A DNA stretch of 64,000 bases from Pontitalea aquivivens. GTDB lineage: Bacteria; Pseudomonadota; Alphaproteobacteria; Rhodobacterales; Rhodobacteraceae. The first letter of the stretch is position 1. Each line of letters opens with the position of its first letter. This document shows positions 24,187-33,686 of this stretch, piece after piece. A model generated the notes under the pieces. It worked only from the letters and a program-made list of their open reading frames with translations, searched no databases and had not been told where the DNA came from. The stretch covers positions 124,001 through 188,000 of the forward strand of contig NZ_JBKFEY010000004.1 in assembly GCF_046507575.1 (NCBI RefSeq), in the 5' to 3' direction. The position numbers were made by a program, and so were the translations under genes.

Positions 24187-27120
24187 ATGTGCGCCGACAC
24201 CCCCCAGACTTCGCCTGATTACCGCAGCACCGTCTTTCTGCCCGAAACCGATTTTCCGATGCGTGCGGGCCTGCCGCAGCGCGAACCCGACTGGCTGGCG
24301 CGCTGGGCGCGGATCGGGGTCTATGACCGGCTGCGGGAACAGGCGGCGGGGCGCGCGCCCTTCGTGCTGCATGACGGTCCGCCCTATGCCAACGGCCATC
24401 TGCACATTGGCCACGCGCTGAACAAGGTGCTGAAGGATTTCATCGTTCGCAGCCAGCAGATGATGGGCCGCGATTCGCGCTATGTGCCGGGCTGGGACTG
24501 CCACGGCCTGCCGATCGAATGGAAGATCGAGGAACAATACCGCGCCAAGGACCTGAACAAGGACGATGTGGACATCGTTGCCTTCCGCCAGGAATGCCGC
24601 CGCTTTGCCGAAGGCTGGATCGACATCCAGCGCGACGAATTCAAGCGCCTGGGCATCACCGGCAAGTGGGACGCGCCTTACCTGACGATGGATTACCACG
24701 CCGAGGCGGTGATCGCGGATGAGTTCATGAAGCTGCTGATGAACGGCAGCCTTTATCAGGGGTCCAAGCCCGTGATGTGGTCGCCGGTCGAAAAGACCGC
24801 CCTGGCCGAGGCCGAGGTGGAATATCACGACCACACCAGCCACACGATCTGGGTGCGGTTCCGGCCCGTCGCGCCGCCGGATGGGTCGGAATTGAGTATT
24901 TTGACCAAGAAGAAGCCCATCTCGGTAGTGATCTGGACGACGACCCCCTGGACGATCCCGCAGAACCGGGCGGTGGCGTTCAACCCGACGATTCCGTACG
25001 GGGCCTATGAGGTGATTGCGGTCGGTGAGCATTCGACGGCGCAGCCGGGCGAGGTGGTGATTCTGGCGGATGCGCTGGCGGCGGGGGTGATGACTTCGGC
25101 CCGGGTCGAGGCGCATGAGCGGCTGGGCGATGTTCCGGCGGCGGCGCTGGAGGGCCTGGCCCTTGCGCATCCCTATCGCGGGATCGAGGGCGGCGCGGGC
25201 GAATGGGACTATGACGTGCCGCTGCTGCCGGGCGAACATGTCACCGACGATGCCGGCACCGGCTTTGTCCACACCGCGCCCAGCCACGGCGATGACGACT
25301 ATCAACTGGGCCTGAAATTCGGCCTGCCGATGACCTGGAACGTGATGGAGGATGGCAGCTACCGCGCCGACCTGCCGCTGTTCGGCGGGCAGCAGATCAT
25401 AACCCCCGAGGGCAAGGAAGGCCCGGCGAATGTGTCCAACATCAAGGCGCTGCATGGCGCCGGGGCGCTGTTGGCCAAGGGCAGGCTGAAGCACAGCTAT
25501 CCGCATTCCTGGCGGTCCAAGGCGCCGCTGATCTATCGTAACACGCCGCAGTGGTTCGCCGCGATCGACAAGGCGCTGGACGATGGCATGGGTGAATATG
25601 GCGATACGATCCGGGCGCGGGCGCTGGCCTCGATCGACCGGCTGGTGAAATGGACGCCGCAGACCGGGCGCAACCGGCTGTATTCGATGATCGAGAACCG
25701 GCCCGACTGGGTGCTGTCGCGCCAGCGCGCCTGGGGTGTGCCGCTGACCTGCTTCGTCAGAAAGGGGGCCAGGCCGACCGATCCCGATTTCCTGTTGCGC
25801 GACGCGCAGGTCAACGCCCGCATCGTGGCTGCGTTTGAAGCCGAGGGGGCCGATGTCTGGTATGTGCAAGGATTCAAGGAACGCGTGCTGGATGGCATCG
25901 CCGATCCGTCGAATTATGAACAGGTCTATGACGTGCTGGACGTGTGGTTCGATAGTGGATCCACCCATGCCTTCGTGTTGCGTGACCGTGCGGACGGCAC
26001 GCCGGACGGGATTGCGGATCTGTATCTGGAAGGCACCGACCAGCACCGTGGCTGGTTCCATTCGTCAATGCTGCAGGCCTGCGCGACCAAGGGCCGCGCG
26101 CCCTATCGCGGGGTGCTGACGCATGGCTTCACGCTGGACGAGAAGGGCATGAAAATGTCCAAGTCGCTTGGCAACACCGTCGCCCCCGAGGATGTGATCA
26201 AGGAATATGGCGCCGATATCCTGCGGCTGTGGGTGGCGCAGTCGGACTATACGGTCGACTTGCGGATCGGGAAGGAAATCCTGAAAGGGGTGGCCGACAG
26301 CTATCGGCGGCTGCGCAACACGATGCGTTTCCTGCTGGGCAACCTGTCGGGCTTTGAGGCGGCAGAGCGTGTCGCCCCCGCCGACATGCCCGAACTGGAA
26401 CGCTGGGTCCTGCATCGCCTGGCCGAATTGGACCACACGGTCCGCAAGGGCTATGACGCCTATGACTTCCAGGGCGTGTTCCAGGCGCTGTTCAACTTCT
26501 GCACGGTGGACCTGTCGGCCTTTTACTTCGACATTCGCAAGGACGTCCTGTATTGCGATGCGCCCGCCAGCGCGCGGCGCCGGGCCACGCGCACGGTGCT
26601 GGACATCCTGTTCCACCGCCTGACCACCTGGCTGGCGCCGATCCTGGTGTTCACGATGGAGGACGTCTGGCTGAGCCGTTTCCCGGGCGAAGACAGCTCG
26701 GTCCATCTGGTCGACATGCCGGACACGCCCGCCGACTGGCTGGATGAGCCGCTTGCGCAGAAATGGGATGGCATCCGCCGCGCCCGTCGCGCCGTGACCG
26801 CCGCGCTGGAGGTGCAGCGCACCGCCAAGGCGATCGGTGCCAGCCTGGAGGCCGCGCCCGTGGTGCATGTTGAAGACGCGGGGCTGCTGAAGGCGCTGCA
26901 TTCGGTCGATTTTGCCGATGTCTGCATCACCTCGGCGCTGGAATTGACCGCCGACCCGGCCCCGAATGAGGCCTTCCGCCTGCCCGAGGTGTCCGGCGTC
27001 TCGGTCGTGTTCGAAACGGCGTTGGGCGAGAAGTGCGGGCGCTGCTGGAAGATCCTGCCCGATGTGGGCAGTCACGCCCACGCGGCGACCTGCAAACGCT
27101 GTAACGACGCGCTGGGCTGA
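24187..27120 (+). CDS. ileS: Isoleucyl-tRNA synthetase
   Basis: 977 residues. A class I synthetase that charges tRNA-Ile and edits valine. The ATP-binding HIGH motif is at 73-76 (PYANGHLHIGHALNK) and the KMSKS motif near 655-660 (GMKMSKSLGN). The CP1 editing domain lies between (TTTPWTIPQNRAV, later HTAPSHGDDDYQ). The C-terminal zinc-binding segment is intact, with two cysteine pairs near 950-953 and 970-973 (CGRCW, CKRC). A candidate promoter and a small palindrome lie in its leader. Confidence 0.97.
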   Translation: MCADTPQTSPDYRSTVFLPETDFPMRAGLPQREPDWLARWARIGVYDRLREQAAGRAPFVLHDGPPYANGHLHIGHALNKVLKDFIVRSQQMMGRDSRYVPGWDCHGLPIEWKIEEQYRAKDLNKDDVDIVAFRQECRRFAEGWIDIQRDEFKRLGITGKWDAPYLTMDYHAEAVIADEFMKLLMNGSLYQGSKPVMWSPVEKTALAEAEVEYHDHTSHTIWVRFRPVAPPDGSELSILTKKKPISVVIWTTTPWTIPQNRAVAFNPTIPYGAYEVIAVGEHSTAQPGEVVILADALAAGVMTSARVEAHERLGDVPAAALEGLALAHPYRGIEGGAGEWDYDVPLLPGEHVTDDAGTGFVHTAPSHGDDDYQLGLKFGLPMTWNVMEDGSYRADLPLFGGQQIITPEGKEGPANVSNIKALHGAGALLAKGRLKHSYPHSWRSKAPLIYRNTPQWFAAIDKALDDGMGEYGDTIRARALASIDRLVKWTPQTGRNRLYSMIENRPDWVLSRQRAWGVPLTCFVRKGARPTDPDFLLRDAQVNARIVAAFEAEGADVWYVQGFKERVLDGIADPSNYEQVYDVLDVWFDSGSTHAFVLRDRADGTPDGIADLYLEGTDQHRGWFHSSMLQACATKGRAPYRGVLTHGFTLDEKGMKMSKSLGNTVAPEDVIKEYGADILRLWVAQSDYTVDLRIGKEILKGVADSYRRLRNTMRFLLGNLSGFEAAERVAPADMPELERWVLHRLAELDHTVRKGYDAYDFQGVFQALFNFCTVDLSAFYFDIRKDVLYCDAPASARRRATRTVLDILFHRLTTWLAPILVFTMEDVWLSRFPGEDSSVHLVDMPDTPADWLDEPLAQKWDGIRRARRAVTAALEVQRTAKAIGASLEAAPVVHVEDAGLLKALHSVDFADVCITSALELTADPAPNEAFRLPEVSGVSVVFETALGEKCGRCWKILPDVGSHAHAATCKRCNDALG

Positions 27121-27134
27121 CGGCTGGCAGCGGC

Positions 27135-27159
27135 CCCCCCGCCGGGTCCGGCCGGGGGG
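27135..27159 (+). terminator. GC-rich hairpin after ileS
   Basis: CCCCCC-GCCGG (27135-27145) pairs with CCGGC-c-GGGGGG (27148-27159), one bulged C. It starts 15 bp after the ileS stop. No T-run follows, so it is at best a Rho-assisted terminator or 3'-end stabiliser. Confidence 0.35.
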
Positions 27160-27246
27160 TGTGCCTGCTTGCCTTGCGCCGCGTCACCGCTTACCGATTG
27201 GCGAAGCGGCCCGGGGCTGCGCAGGGTGGCGGCACGGGGTGACGGG

Positions 27247-28083
27247 ATGACGGTCGGGGTCATGGTGGCGGTTCTGGGCGCGGCCTTCCTGCACGCGCTG
27301 TGGAACGCGTTGATCAAGCGGGGGCGATCCAAGGTCGGATCCATGGTGGTGTTGTCGGTGATGGAAATCCCGATCGGCCTGGCCGTCGTGGTCACCCGCC
27401 CCTGGCCCGCGCCCGAGGTCTGGCCCTGGGTTCTGGCCGCGGGCTGCACCCATTTCGCCTACAAGTTCTTTCTGACCTATGCCTATGAACAGGGTGATCT
27501 GAGCCGCGTCTATCCGATCGCGCGTGGCGCGGCGCCGATGATCGTGGCGCTGGTCGGGGCGCTGTTTCTGGCCGATTCGCTGCGGGCGGGGGAATATCTG
27601 GGTATTGCGACGCTGGGCCTTGGCATCGTGCTGATGGCGCGGGGGGTGTTCACCGACGGGGAAAGCCGGCGCTTGCTGCCCTTTGCGCTGGGATCGGCCT
27701 GCGCCACGGCGTGTTATACGCTGATCGACGGGCTGGGTGCGCGGGTGTCGGGCGATGCGGTGGCCTATGTGGGCTGGATCTTTGTGGTTGACGGGGCGCT
27801 GTTCGCCGCGGGCATGGTGGCGTTGCGCGGGCGGTCGGTTCTGGCTGGCGGGCGCGCGGAATGGCTGCTGGGGGGGCTGGCTTCGGCGGCATCCTACGGG
27901 GCCTATGCGATTTCGGTCTGGGCGATGACGCTGGCGCCGATCGCGCTGGTGGCGGCGCTGCGGGAAACCTCGATCCTGTTTGCGGTGCTGATCGGCTGGA
28001 TCGCCTTTGGCGAACGGATGGGCCCGGCCAAGGCGCTGGCGGCGGGGATGATCGTTCTGGGGGTGATCGTGACGCGCATCTAG
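27247..28083 (+). CDS. EamA/DMT-superfamily transporter
   Basis: 278 residues, almost entirely hydrophobic, with about nine to ten predicted membrane helices arranged as two EamA repeats (roughly 1-130 and 145-278). The conserved inner sequences FLHALWNALIKRG near the N-terminus and LVAALRETSILFAVLIGWIAFGE at the end of repeat two are typical. DMT proteins export or import small metabolites; the substrate cannot be predicted. The start at 27247 (MTVGVMVAV) gives a normal first helix; longer frames add non-membrane sequence. Convergent with pcs across a family A repeat. Confidence 0.88.
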   Translation: MTVGVMVAVLGAAFLHALWNALIKRGRSKVGSMVVLSVMEIPIGLAVVVTRPWPAPEVWPWVLAAGCTHFAYKFFLTYAYEQGDLSRVYPIARGAAPMIVALVGALFLADSLRAGEYLGIATLGLGIVLMARGVFTDGESRRLLPFALGSACATACYTLIDGLGARVSGDAVAYVGWIFVVDGALFAAGMVALRGRSVLAGGRAEWLLGGLASAASYGAYAISVWAMTLAPIALVAALRETSILFAVLIGWIAFGERMGPAKALAAGMIVLGVIVTRI

Positions 28084-28094
28084 CGGCCAGGGCC

Positions 28095-28140
28095 GGGGGC
28101 GCCGCCCCCGGACCCCCGGAGTATTTCGGCCAAGAAGAAG
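28095..28140 (+). repeat. Intergenic repeat, family A copy with hairpin
   Basis: Hairpin GGGGGC-gcc-GCCCCC (28095-28109), then the family A core CCGGAGTATTTCGGCCAAG (28116-28134) ending AAGAAG at 28140. It fills the gap between the convergent DMT transporter and pcs genes. Confidence 0.75.
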
Positions 28141-28142
28141 CC

Positions 28143-28838
28143 TCAGGCGCGTTTTTCGGGGATGATCTGCTGCGCGATGCCGGCCAGAAGCAGGTAGAGC
28201 GTGGTCACCACCAGGCCCCGGTTGGCCCAGCTATCGGGGTGGAAATCGACCCAGGCGGCCCAGCCGGCGCAGGCCGTCCAGGCCAGCGCCACGGGCATCG
28301 ACAGGTTGCGCCAGCGTTGGGTGCGCATCGGGTGGATGAATTTCAGGTTGGTGAACATGGCCCCGGCCAGCGCGACCACCAGGGCCAGAACCACCCAGAA
28401 ATTCGGCGCGATCGCAAACAGCACCAGCACCACCATGTTCCAGCAGGCGGGGAAGCCAGCGAAGGAATTGTCCTTGGTCTTCATGCGCGTGTCGACGAAG
28501 TAGAGTGCCGAGGTATAGGTGATCACGATGATCGCGATCCAGCCCGTCCAGCCGGGAAGCAGACCAGATTTGAACAGGGCGAAGGCCGGGATGAAGACAT
28601 AGGTCAGATAGTCGATGATCAGGTCCAGCAGAACGCCATCATAGGTGGGCCAGTTCTTGCGCACTGCGTAGCGCCGCGCCAGCGGCCCATCGACCCCGTC
28701 CACCACCAGGGCCACGACGAGCCAGAGGAACATCAGGCTCCATTCCCCGTCGACGGCGGCCAGGATGGCCAGCATCGACAGAACCGCGCCGGTTGCGGTC
28801 AGCAGATGCACGAAAAGGGCTTTCAGGCGGATATCCAT
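28143..28838 (-). CDS. pcs: Phosphatidylcholine synthase (CDP-alcohol phosphatidyltransferase)
   Basis: 231 residues with about eight predicted membrane helices. The CDP-alcohol phosphatidyltransferase signature is complete: DGPLAR, then after the usual gap YDGVLLDLIIDY, giving D-G-x2-A-R-x8-G-x3-D-x3-D. Pcs condenses CDP-diacylglycerol with choline in the inner membrane to make phosphatidylcholine in one step. Overall sequence (TATGAVLSMLAILA, then KTKDNSFAGFPACWNMVV) is that of bacterial Pcs rather than PgsA or PssA. The gene is monocistronic, convergent with the DMT transporter. Confidence 0.92.
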   Translation of the reverse strand: MDIRLKALFVHLLTATGAVLSMLAILAAVDGEWSLMFLWLVVALVVDGVDGPLARRYAVRKNWPTYDGVLLDLIIDYLTYVFIPAFALFKSGLLPGWTGWIAIIVITYTSALYFVDTRMKTKDNSFAGFPACWNMVVLVLFAIAPNFWVVLALVVALAGAMFTNLKFIHPMRTQRWRNLSMPVALAWTACAGWAAWVDFHPDSWANRGLVVTTLYLLLAGIAQQIIPEKRA

Positions 28839-28877
28839 GATCCTCCTTCGCCCATTCGGCGGGCGGCTGCAATGGCG

Positions 28878-29801
28878 TCAGGCGCGCGGGTGGGCGGAAT
28901 TGTAGATTTCCATCAGCCGGGTGGAATCGACGGCGGTGTAGACCTGGGTGGTCGCCAGGCTGGCGTGGCCCAGCAATTCCTGGATCGCGCGCAGATCGCC
29001 ACCGGCGGCCAGAAGATGGGTGGCAAAGCTGTGGCGCAGGGCGTGGGGTGTGGCGGTGGCGGGCAGGCCAAGCGCCATGCGCGCGCGCGCCATCGCGCCC
29101 GAGATCAGCCGCGGGTTCAGCGCGCCGCCGCGGGCCCCGCGGAAAAGCGGTGTGGCCGGGCCGATGTCATAGGGGCACAGGCGCAGGTAATCGTCCACCG
29201 CGGCGCGCGCGGCGGGCAGGACCGGCACCAGCCGTTCCTTGCCGCCCTTGCCGCGGATGCGCAGCACCTGTGGCAGGGGGGCGCAGTCGCCGGTCAGCCC
29301 CAGCGCCTCGGAGATGCGCAGGCCACAGCCATAAAGCAGCGTCACCACCGCGGCATCGCGCGCCGCGATCCAGGGTTCGGCCGCCTGCAGGTCGACCTGA
29401 TCGATCACCGCGCGGGCGGCTTCTTCGGTCAGCGGGCGGGGCAGTTTGCGCTGATAGCGCGGCGCGCGCGTGGCCAGCACATGGGTCGGGTCAAAGCCGT
29501 CACGGTCGGCCAGCCAGCGGATGAAGGATTTCACCGAGGACAGCCGCCGCGCCAGGGAACGCGAAGACAGGCCCCGGTTGCGTTCATGCGCCAGAAAGGC
29601 GCGCATGTCGGCCTGGGTGATCGCGCCAAGCCGCGCCCGTCCCAGACTTTCGCCATGATGGTTATGCAAAAAGCCGAGGAAGGCCGCCACATCGGTGCGA
29701 TAGGCGGTTACCGTTTCATCCGCAGCGCCATCAAGCGCGCGCAGATGATCCAGCCAGCGCATCAGCGCATCGCCCGCGGCGGCGGAAAAGCCCGGACCCA
29801 T
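28878..29801 (-). CDS. xerC: Tyrosine recombinase XerC
   Basis: 307 residues. XerC with XerD resolves chromosome dimers at dif. The N-terminal SAM-like core-binding domain spans ~10-100, and the catalytic domain has the full set R162 (GLRISEAL), K188 (GKGGKER), H253/R256 (HALRHSFATH), H279 (LGHASL) and nucleophile Y288 (TTQVYTA). The start overlaps the DUF484 stop by one base (TGATG), indicating translational coupling. Standard length and intact residues make it a housekeeping Xer enzyme and not an integrase from a mobile element. Confidence 0.93.
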   Translation of the reverse strand: MGPGFSAAAGDALMRWLDHLRALDGAADETVTAYRTDVAAFLGFLHNHHGESLGRARLGAITQADMRAFLAHERNRGLSSRSLARRLSSVKSFIRWLADRDGFDPTHVLATRAPRYQRKLPRPLTEEAARAVIDQVDLQAAEPWIAARDAAVVTLLYGCGLRISEALGLTGDCAPLPQVLRIRGKGGKERLVPVLPAARAAVDDYLRLCPYDIGPATPLFRGARGGALNPRLISGAMARARMALGLPATATPHALRHSFATHLLAAGGDLRAIQELLGHASLATTQVYTAVDSTRLMEIYNSAHPRA

Positions 29802-30562
29802 CAGCCCAGCCAGCGGCGCATGGCCCGTTCGAATGCGCCGGCGAAGAAGGTCAGAAGGTCGGTGCCCTGAGAGGGCTTGAACTGTTGCGGGTCTTCGGCG
29901 CCCAGGACCAGCAGGCCGGGCAGGCGGTTTTCGCCGAAATCAAGGCGCAGCACCGCCTCGGACCGAAGCCAGCCGGCGGCATCGCCGAAAACGGCGGCAG
30001 CCTGGGGCAGGGTCTGGCGCAGGGTGACGTTGCGTGGCGGACCCGCGCGACCGGCGCGCAGATAGGTCTCGATAAAGCCCGGCTCGGCCAGGCAGAGCAC
30101 TTCGCCCAGGCGCTGAAGTGCGGGATCCTGGCGGGCGCCGCGGTTTTCCAGCACCAGGCGCAGGGCGTCCACGCGCAGGATCTCGGCCACCTCGGTGGAC
30201 AGGTTGGTCAGGAAGGATTCGAAATCCACCGGGTCGAGCATCTTCAGCACGGCGCGGTGGATCTGGTTGGTGCCGGCGAGGTTTTCATAGGCCGCTGCGA
30301 TGACGGACCGGTGGGTGTCTTCCAGCCGTTCCAGCCGGCGTTCCAGCCGTTCCATCGCGATGCCGCGCAGATCGACGATATTGCCGCCCATCGTGCGTTC
30401 GTTGCCCGCGATCAGGGCGCGCATCAGGTCACGATCTTCCAGGATCATCTCGGGGGTGGAGAGGATCTTTTCGCGCAGGTCTTCGGTCAGCGCGGTCTGT
30501 CGGGGCGCGGCGGTCTGCGCGGTGTCGTTCATGCCTGTGTCCTTGCCGGCTTCTGTCGTCAT
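29801..30562 (-). CDS. DUF484 family protein
   Basis: 253 residues if started at 30562; a second ATG at 30532 has the better Shine-Dalgarno (AAGGA, 7-nt gap) and would give 243. A helical N-terminal segment with a coiled-coil-like stretch (ERLERRLERLEDTHRSV) leads into a GAF-like domain (~120-240). DUF484 genes also sit next to xerC in gammaproteobacteria, and here the two are coupled by a 1-bp stop/start overlap. The biochemical function is unknown. Confidence 0.87.
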   Translation of the reverse strand: MTTEAGKDTGMNDTAQTAAPRQTALTEDLREKILSTPEMILEDRDLMRALIAGNERTMGGNIVDLRGIAMERLERRLERLEDTHRSVIAAAYENLAGTNQIHRAVLKMLDPVDFESFLTNLSTEVAEILRVDALRLVLENRGARQDPALQRLGEVLCLAEPGFIETYLRAGRAGPPRNVTLRQTLPQAAAVFGDAAGWLRSEAVLRLDFGENRLPGLLVLGAEDPQQFKPSQGTDLLTFFAGAFERAMRRWLG

Positions 30563-30656
30563 GGCCGCAACCTTACACCGATCCGGGGAATTCGCAGGGA
30601 AATTTTGTGCCGAAAGGATGGCCCGCGTCGGCGGGCCATCGCCGGTCCGGCTGGGA

Positions 30657-31307
30657 TCAGATCGACTGGCCGGTCTTGGCCCAGTCCTTCAGGAACTGAT
30701 CCAGCCCCTTGTCGGTCAGCACATGGCTGGCCATGGCCTTGATGACCGCGGGCGGGGCGGTGATCACATCGGCGCCGATGCGGGCGCAATCGGTGATGTG
30801 GTTGACCGAGCGGATCGAGGCCGCGAGGATGTTGGTGGTGAAGCTGTAGTTGTCATAGATGGTGCGGATGTCCTCGATCAGCTGGATGCCATCGAGGTTG
30901 TTGTCATCCAGCCGCCCGATGAAGGGCGACACGAACGAGGCGCCGGCCTTGGCCGCCAGGATCGCCTGCGCCGCCGAGAAGCAGAGCGTGACATTGACCA
31001 TGTGGCCTTCGGATGCGAAAGCCTTGCAGGCGGTCAGGCCATCCCAGGTCAGCGGAACCTTGATCGCGATATTGGGGGCGATCTTGGCCAGTTTCAGACC
31101 TTCTTTGATCATGTCCCTGGATTCGGTCGCGACCACCTCGGCCGAGACGGGCCCCGAGACCATGTCGCAGATCTCTTTCGTGACCTCGATGATGTCGCGG
31201 CCCGATTTCAGGATCAGCGAGGGGTTGGTGGTGACGCCATCGACCATGCCCAGATCGTTGAGTTCACGGATGGCGGCGACGTCGGCGGTATCGACGAAGA
31301 ATTTCAT
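30657..31307 (-). CDS. fsa: Transaldolase / fructose-6-phosphate aldolase family protein
   Basis: 216 residues, the short single-barrel form of the transaldolase family. The Schiff-base lysine is K83 in NIAIKVPLTWDG; the family signature GVTTNPSLILKSG is at 24-36. Short members are annotated either as fructose-6-phosphate aldolase (TalC/Fsa) or as transaldolase, and sequence reading alone does not settle it. The start at 31307 follows AGGAGTCTTGCC. It is divergent from priA; a family B repeat occupies the gap. Confidence 0.88.
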   Translation of the reverse strand: MKFFVDTADVAAIRELNDLGMVDGVTTNPSLILKSGRDIIEVTKEICDMVSGPVSAEVVATESRDMIKEGLKLAKIAPNIAIKVPLTWDGLTACKAFASEGHMVNVTLCFSAAQAILAAKAGASFVSPFIGRLDDNNLDGIQLIEDIRTIYDNYSFTTNILAASIRSVNHITDCARIGADVITAPPAVIKAMASHVLTDKGLDQFLKDWAKTGQSI

Positions 31308-31399
31308 GGCAAGACTCCTGCAGGCGGGTTTGGCGCCTGATAGCGCAATCCGGGGCCTGCCGGAACCCCCCATCCGTTGCGCGGGCGCCGGGCGGGGCA

Positions 31400-31466
31400 G
31401 GGGGGCTGTCTGCCCCCCACGGCGCGGGACGCGCCGCCCCCCGAGGATATTTGGGCAAATCCGAAG
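31400..31466 (+). repeat. Intergenic repeat, family B copy
   Basis: Three modules in order: hairpin GGGGGGCTGTCTGCCCCCC (31400-31418), a middle hairpin GGCGCG-gga-CGCGCC (31421-31435), and the family B core GAGGATATTTGGGCAAA (31443-31459) ending CCGAAG. This copy is unusual in lying between divergent genes (fsa and priA); its end is 11 bp from the priA start, so it may supply or mask the priA ribosome binding site. Confidence 0.75.
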
Positions 31467-31477
31467 GGGGGACGGGC

Positions 31478-33676
31478 ATGGCTGATCCGGGCTGGTTTGA
31501 AGACGGTGCGCTGGTCGCGGTGCTGACGACCGAGCCGATCGGGCGGCCGCTGGATTATCGCGCGCCCGAAGGGGGATGTGCGGTGGGGGCCTTTGTCGAG
31601 GTGCCGCTGGGTCCGCGCCGGGTGCTGGGCGTGATCTGGGGGCCGGGGCAGGGTGGCTTTGATCCGTCGAAGATCCGGCCCGTGACGCGGGTGCTGGATG
31701 CCCCGCCGATGCGCGCGGAGTTGCGCGCCTTTCTGGTGAAGATGTCGGATTACACCCTGACGCCGTTGCCTGCGATGCTGCGGCTGGCCACGCGGGCGCC
31801 GGGTCTGGGCGAAGCGCCGGGGATGCGCAAGATCTATCGGCTGGGGGCGGTTCTGCCCGACCGGATGACCGAGGCGCGCGAACGCGTGCTGCAGCTGTTG
31901 CGCGATCACGGCGGGGCGGGGTTCATGCTGGCGGAGCTGGCCGGGCTGGCCGGGGTCACGACGCAGGTGGTGAAGGGCCTGGTGAAGGCGGGCGCGGTGG
32001 ATGAGGCGGACATTCCCCGCGATCAGCCCTTTCCACGGCTGGACCCTGATCTGCCCGGCAAGAGCCTGTCTGCCGAACAGGCCGAGGCCGCCGCGCGTCT
32101 TTGTGCGGGGGTGCGGTCGGGTCGTTATGGCACCACGCTTTTGCGCGGGGTCACGGGGTCCGGCAAGACCGAGGTTTATCTGGAGGCGGTGGCAGAATGT
32201 CTGCGGCAGGGCCGGCAGGCGTTGGTGCTGCTGCCGGAAATCGCGCTGACCTCGGAATTCCTGACCCGGGTCGAGGAGCGGTTTGGCGCGTGCCCCGGCG
32301 AATGGCATTCGGGCGTCAGCCAGACGGAACGGCGGCGGCTGTGGCGGATGGCGGGCGAGGGCGGGGTGCAGCTGGTCGTGGGCGCGCGTTCGGCGTTGTA
32401 TCTGCCGTTTCGCGATCTTGGGCTGATCGTCGTGGATGAGGAACACGACACGTCCTACAAACAAGAGGAAGGCGCGCTGTACAATGCGCGCGACATGGCG
32501 GTTCTGCGCGCCTCGCTGGCGGCGGCGCAGGTGGTGCTGGCCTCGGCCACGCCCAGCCTGGAAAGCTGGGTCAATGCCGAAGCTGGCAAATATGCGCGCA
32601 TCGATCTGGTGTCGCGGTTTGGGTCGGCGGAACTGCCCGAGATGCGGACGATCGACCTGCGGGCCGAGGCGATGGCGGCCAACAGCTGGATCTCGCCCAC
32701 GATGGCGGCGGCGGTGACGGATCGGATCGGCAAGGGTGAACAGGCGATGCTGTTCCTGAACCGGCGCGGTTATGCGCCGGTGACGGTGTGCCGGGCCTGC
32801 GGCCATCAGATCGGCTGCGATCATTGCGATGCGCGGATGGTGGAGCACCGGTTTCTGAAGCGGTTGGTCTGCCATCAATGCGGTGAAAGCAAGCCGGTGC
32901 CGACCGCCTGCCCATCCTGCGGGGCCGAGGGGCGGCTGGCCCCGGTGGGGCCGGGGGTGGAGCGGCTGGCCGAAGAGGTGGCCGGGCGTTTCCCGGGCGC
33001 GCGGGTGGCGGTGCTGTCCTCGGACCTGTTCGGATCGGCGCGGGCGCTGAAAGAGGCGATTGGCACCATCGCGGGCGGTGGTGCCGACATCATCATCGGC
33101 ACGCAGATCGTGGCCAAGGGGCACAACTTTCCGTTGCTGACGCTGGTGGGGGTAATCGATGCTGATCTGGGCCTGCAGGGGTCGGACCTGCGCGCGGCGG
33201 AACGCACGTTTCAGTTGATGCGGCAGGTGGCGGGGCGCGCGGGACGGGCCGACGGGCGCAAGGGGCTGGCATTGTTGCAGACCCATCAGCCTGACCACCC
33301 GGTGATCCGGGCGATCCTGTCGGGCGATGACGAGGCTTTCTGGCGTGCCGAGGCCGAGGCGCGGCGCGCGCAGGGTGTGCCGCCCTTTGGCCGGATGGCG
33401 GGGATCATCCTGTCGGGGCCGGAGTTGCAGCAGGTCTTTGACTTTGGCGCGGCGCTGGCGCGGGCGGACATGCCATTGCGGCGTGTGGGGGCCACGCTGT
33501 ACGGGCCGGCGCCCGCGCCGATCGCGCGGGTGCGCGGGCGCCATCGGGTGCGGCTTTTGGTGAAGGCGGACAAGGGGGCGCCGTTGCAGGCCGCCGTGGC
33601 GGAGTGGGTCGGGCAGCTGCGCGTGCCTGCGAACCTGCGCGTGGCGATCGACATCGATCCGCAGAGCTTCCTTTGA
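31478..33676 (+). CDS. priA: Primosomal protein N' (replication restart helicase PriA)
   Basis: 732 residues. PriA recognises stalled forks and reloads the replisome; a 3'-5' superfamily 2 helicase. Visible: N-terminal 3'-DNA-binding domain, Walker A GVTGSGKTEVYL (~222-233), VVDEEHDTSYKQEEG (Walker B region), and a zinc-binding insertion near 438-490 with cysteine pairs (CRACGHQIGCDHC, CHQCGESKPVPTACPSCG). GIVAKGH-like TQIVAKGHNFP and the motif VAGRAGR follow. The start MADPGW is preceded by GAAGGGGGGA, part of which comes from the adjoining repeat. Confidence 0.96.
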   Translation: MADPGWFEDGALVAVLTTEPIGRPLDYRAPEGGCAVGAFVEVPLGPRRVLGVIWGPGQGGFDPSKIRPVTRVLDAPPMRAELRAFLVKMSDYTLTPLPAMLRLATRAPGLGEAPGMRKIYRLGAVLPDRMTEARERVLQLLRDHGGAGFMLAELAGLAGVTTQVVKGLVKAGAVDEADIPRDQPFPRLDPDLPGKSLSAEQAEAAARLCAGVRSGRYGTTLLRGVTGSGKTEVYLEAVAECLRQGRQALVLLPEIALTSEFLTRVEERFGACPGEWHSGVSQTERRRLWRMAGEGGVQLVVGARSALYLPFRDLGLIVVDEEHDTSYKQEEGALYNARDMAVLRASLAAAQVVLASATPSLESWVNAEAGKYARIDLVSRFGSAELPEMRTIDLRAEAMAANSWISPTMAAAVTDRIGKGEQAMLFLNRRGYAPVTVCRACGHQIGCDHCDARMVEHRFLKRLVCHQCGESKPVPTACPSCGAEGRLAPVGPGVERLAEEVAGRFPGARVAVLSSDLFGSARALKEAIGTIAGGGADIIIGTQIVAKGHNFPLLTLVGVIDADLGLQGSDLRAAERTFQLMRQVAGRAGRADGRKGLALLQTHQPDHPVIRAILSGDDEAFWRAEAEARRAQGVPPFGRMAGIILSGPELQQVFDFGAALARADMPLRRVGATLYGPAPAPIARVRGRHRVRLLVKADKGAPLQAAVAEWVGQLRVPANLRVAIDIDPQSFL

Positions 33677-33686
33677 GCGGTGCCGC

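Noticed and set aside
24172..26061. 629-codon open frame antisense to ileS
   Set aside because: Antisense shadow; the plus strand carries intact HIGH and KMSKS motifs.
28878..29801. Tyrosine recombinase as an integrase of a mobile element
   Set aside because: Length, motifs and coupling to DUF484 match housekeeping XerC; no tRNA or element boundaries adjoin.
27861..29870. 669-codon plus-strand frame over pcs and xerC
   Set aside because: Overlaps the transporter end and runs antisense to two well-supported genes; no domain.
31304..33544. 746-codon open frame antisense to priA
   Set aside because: Antisense shadow of a gene with all expected PriA motifs; no protein family resemblance.
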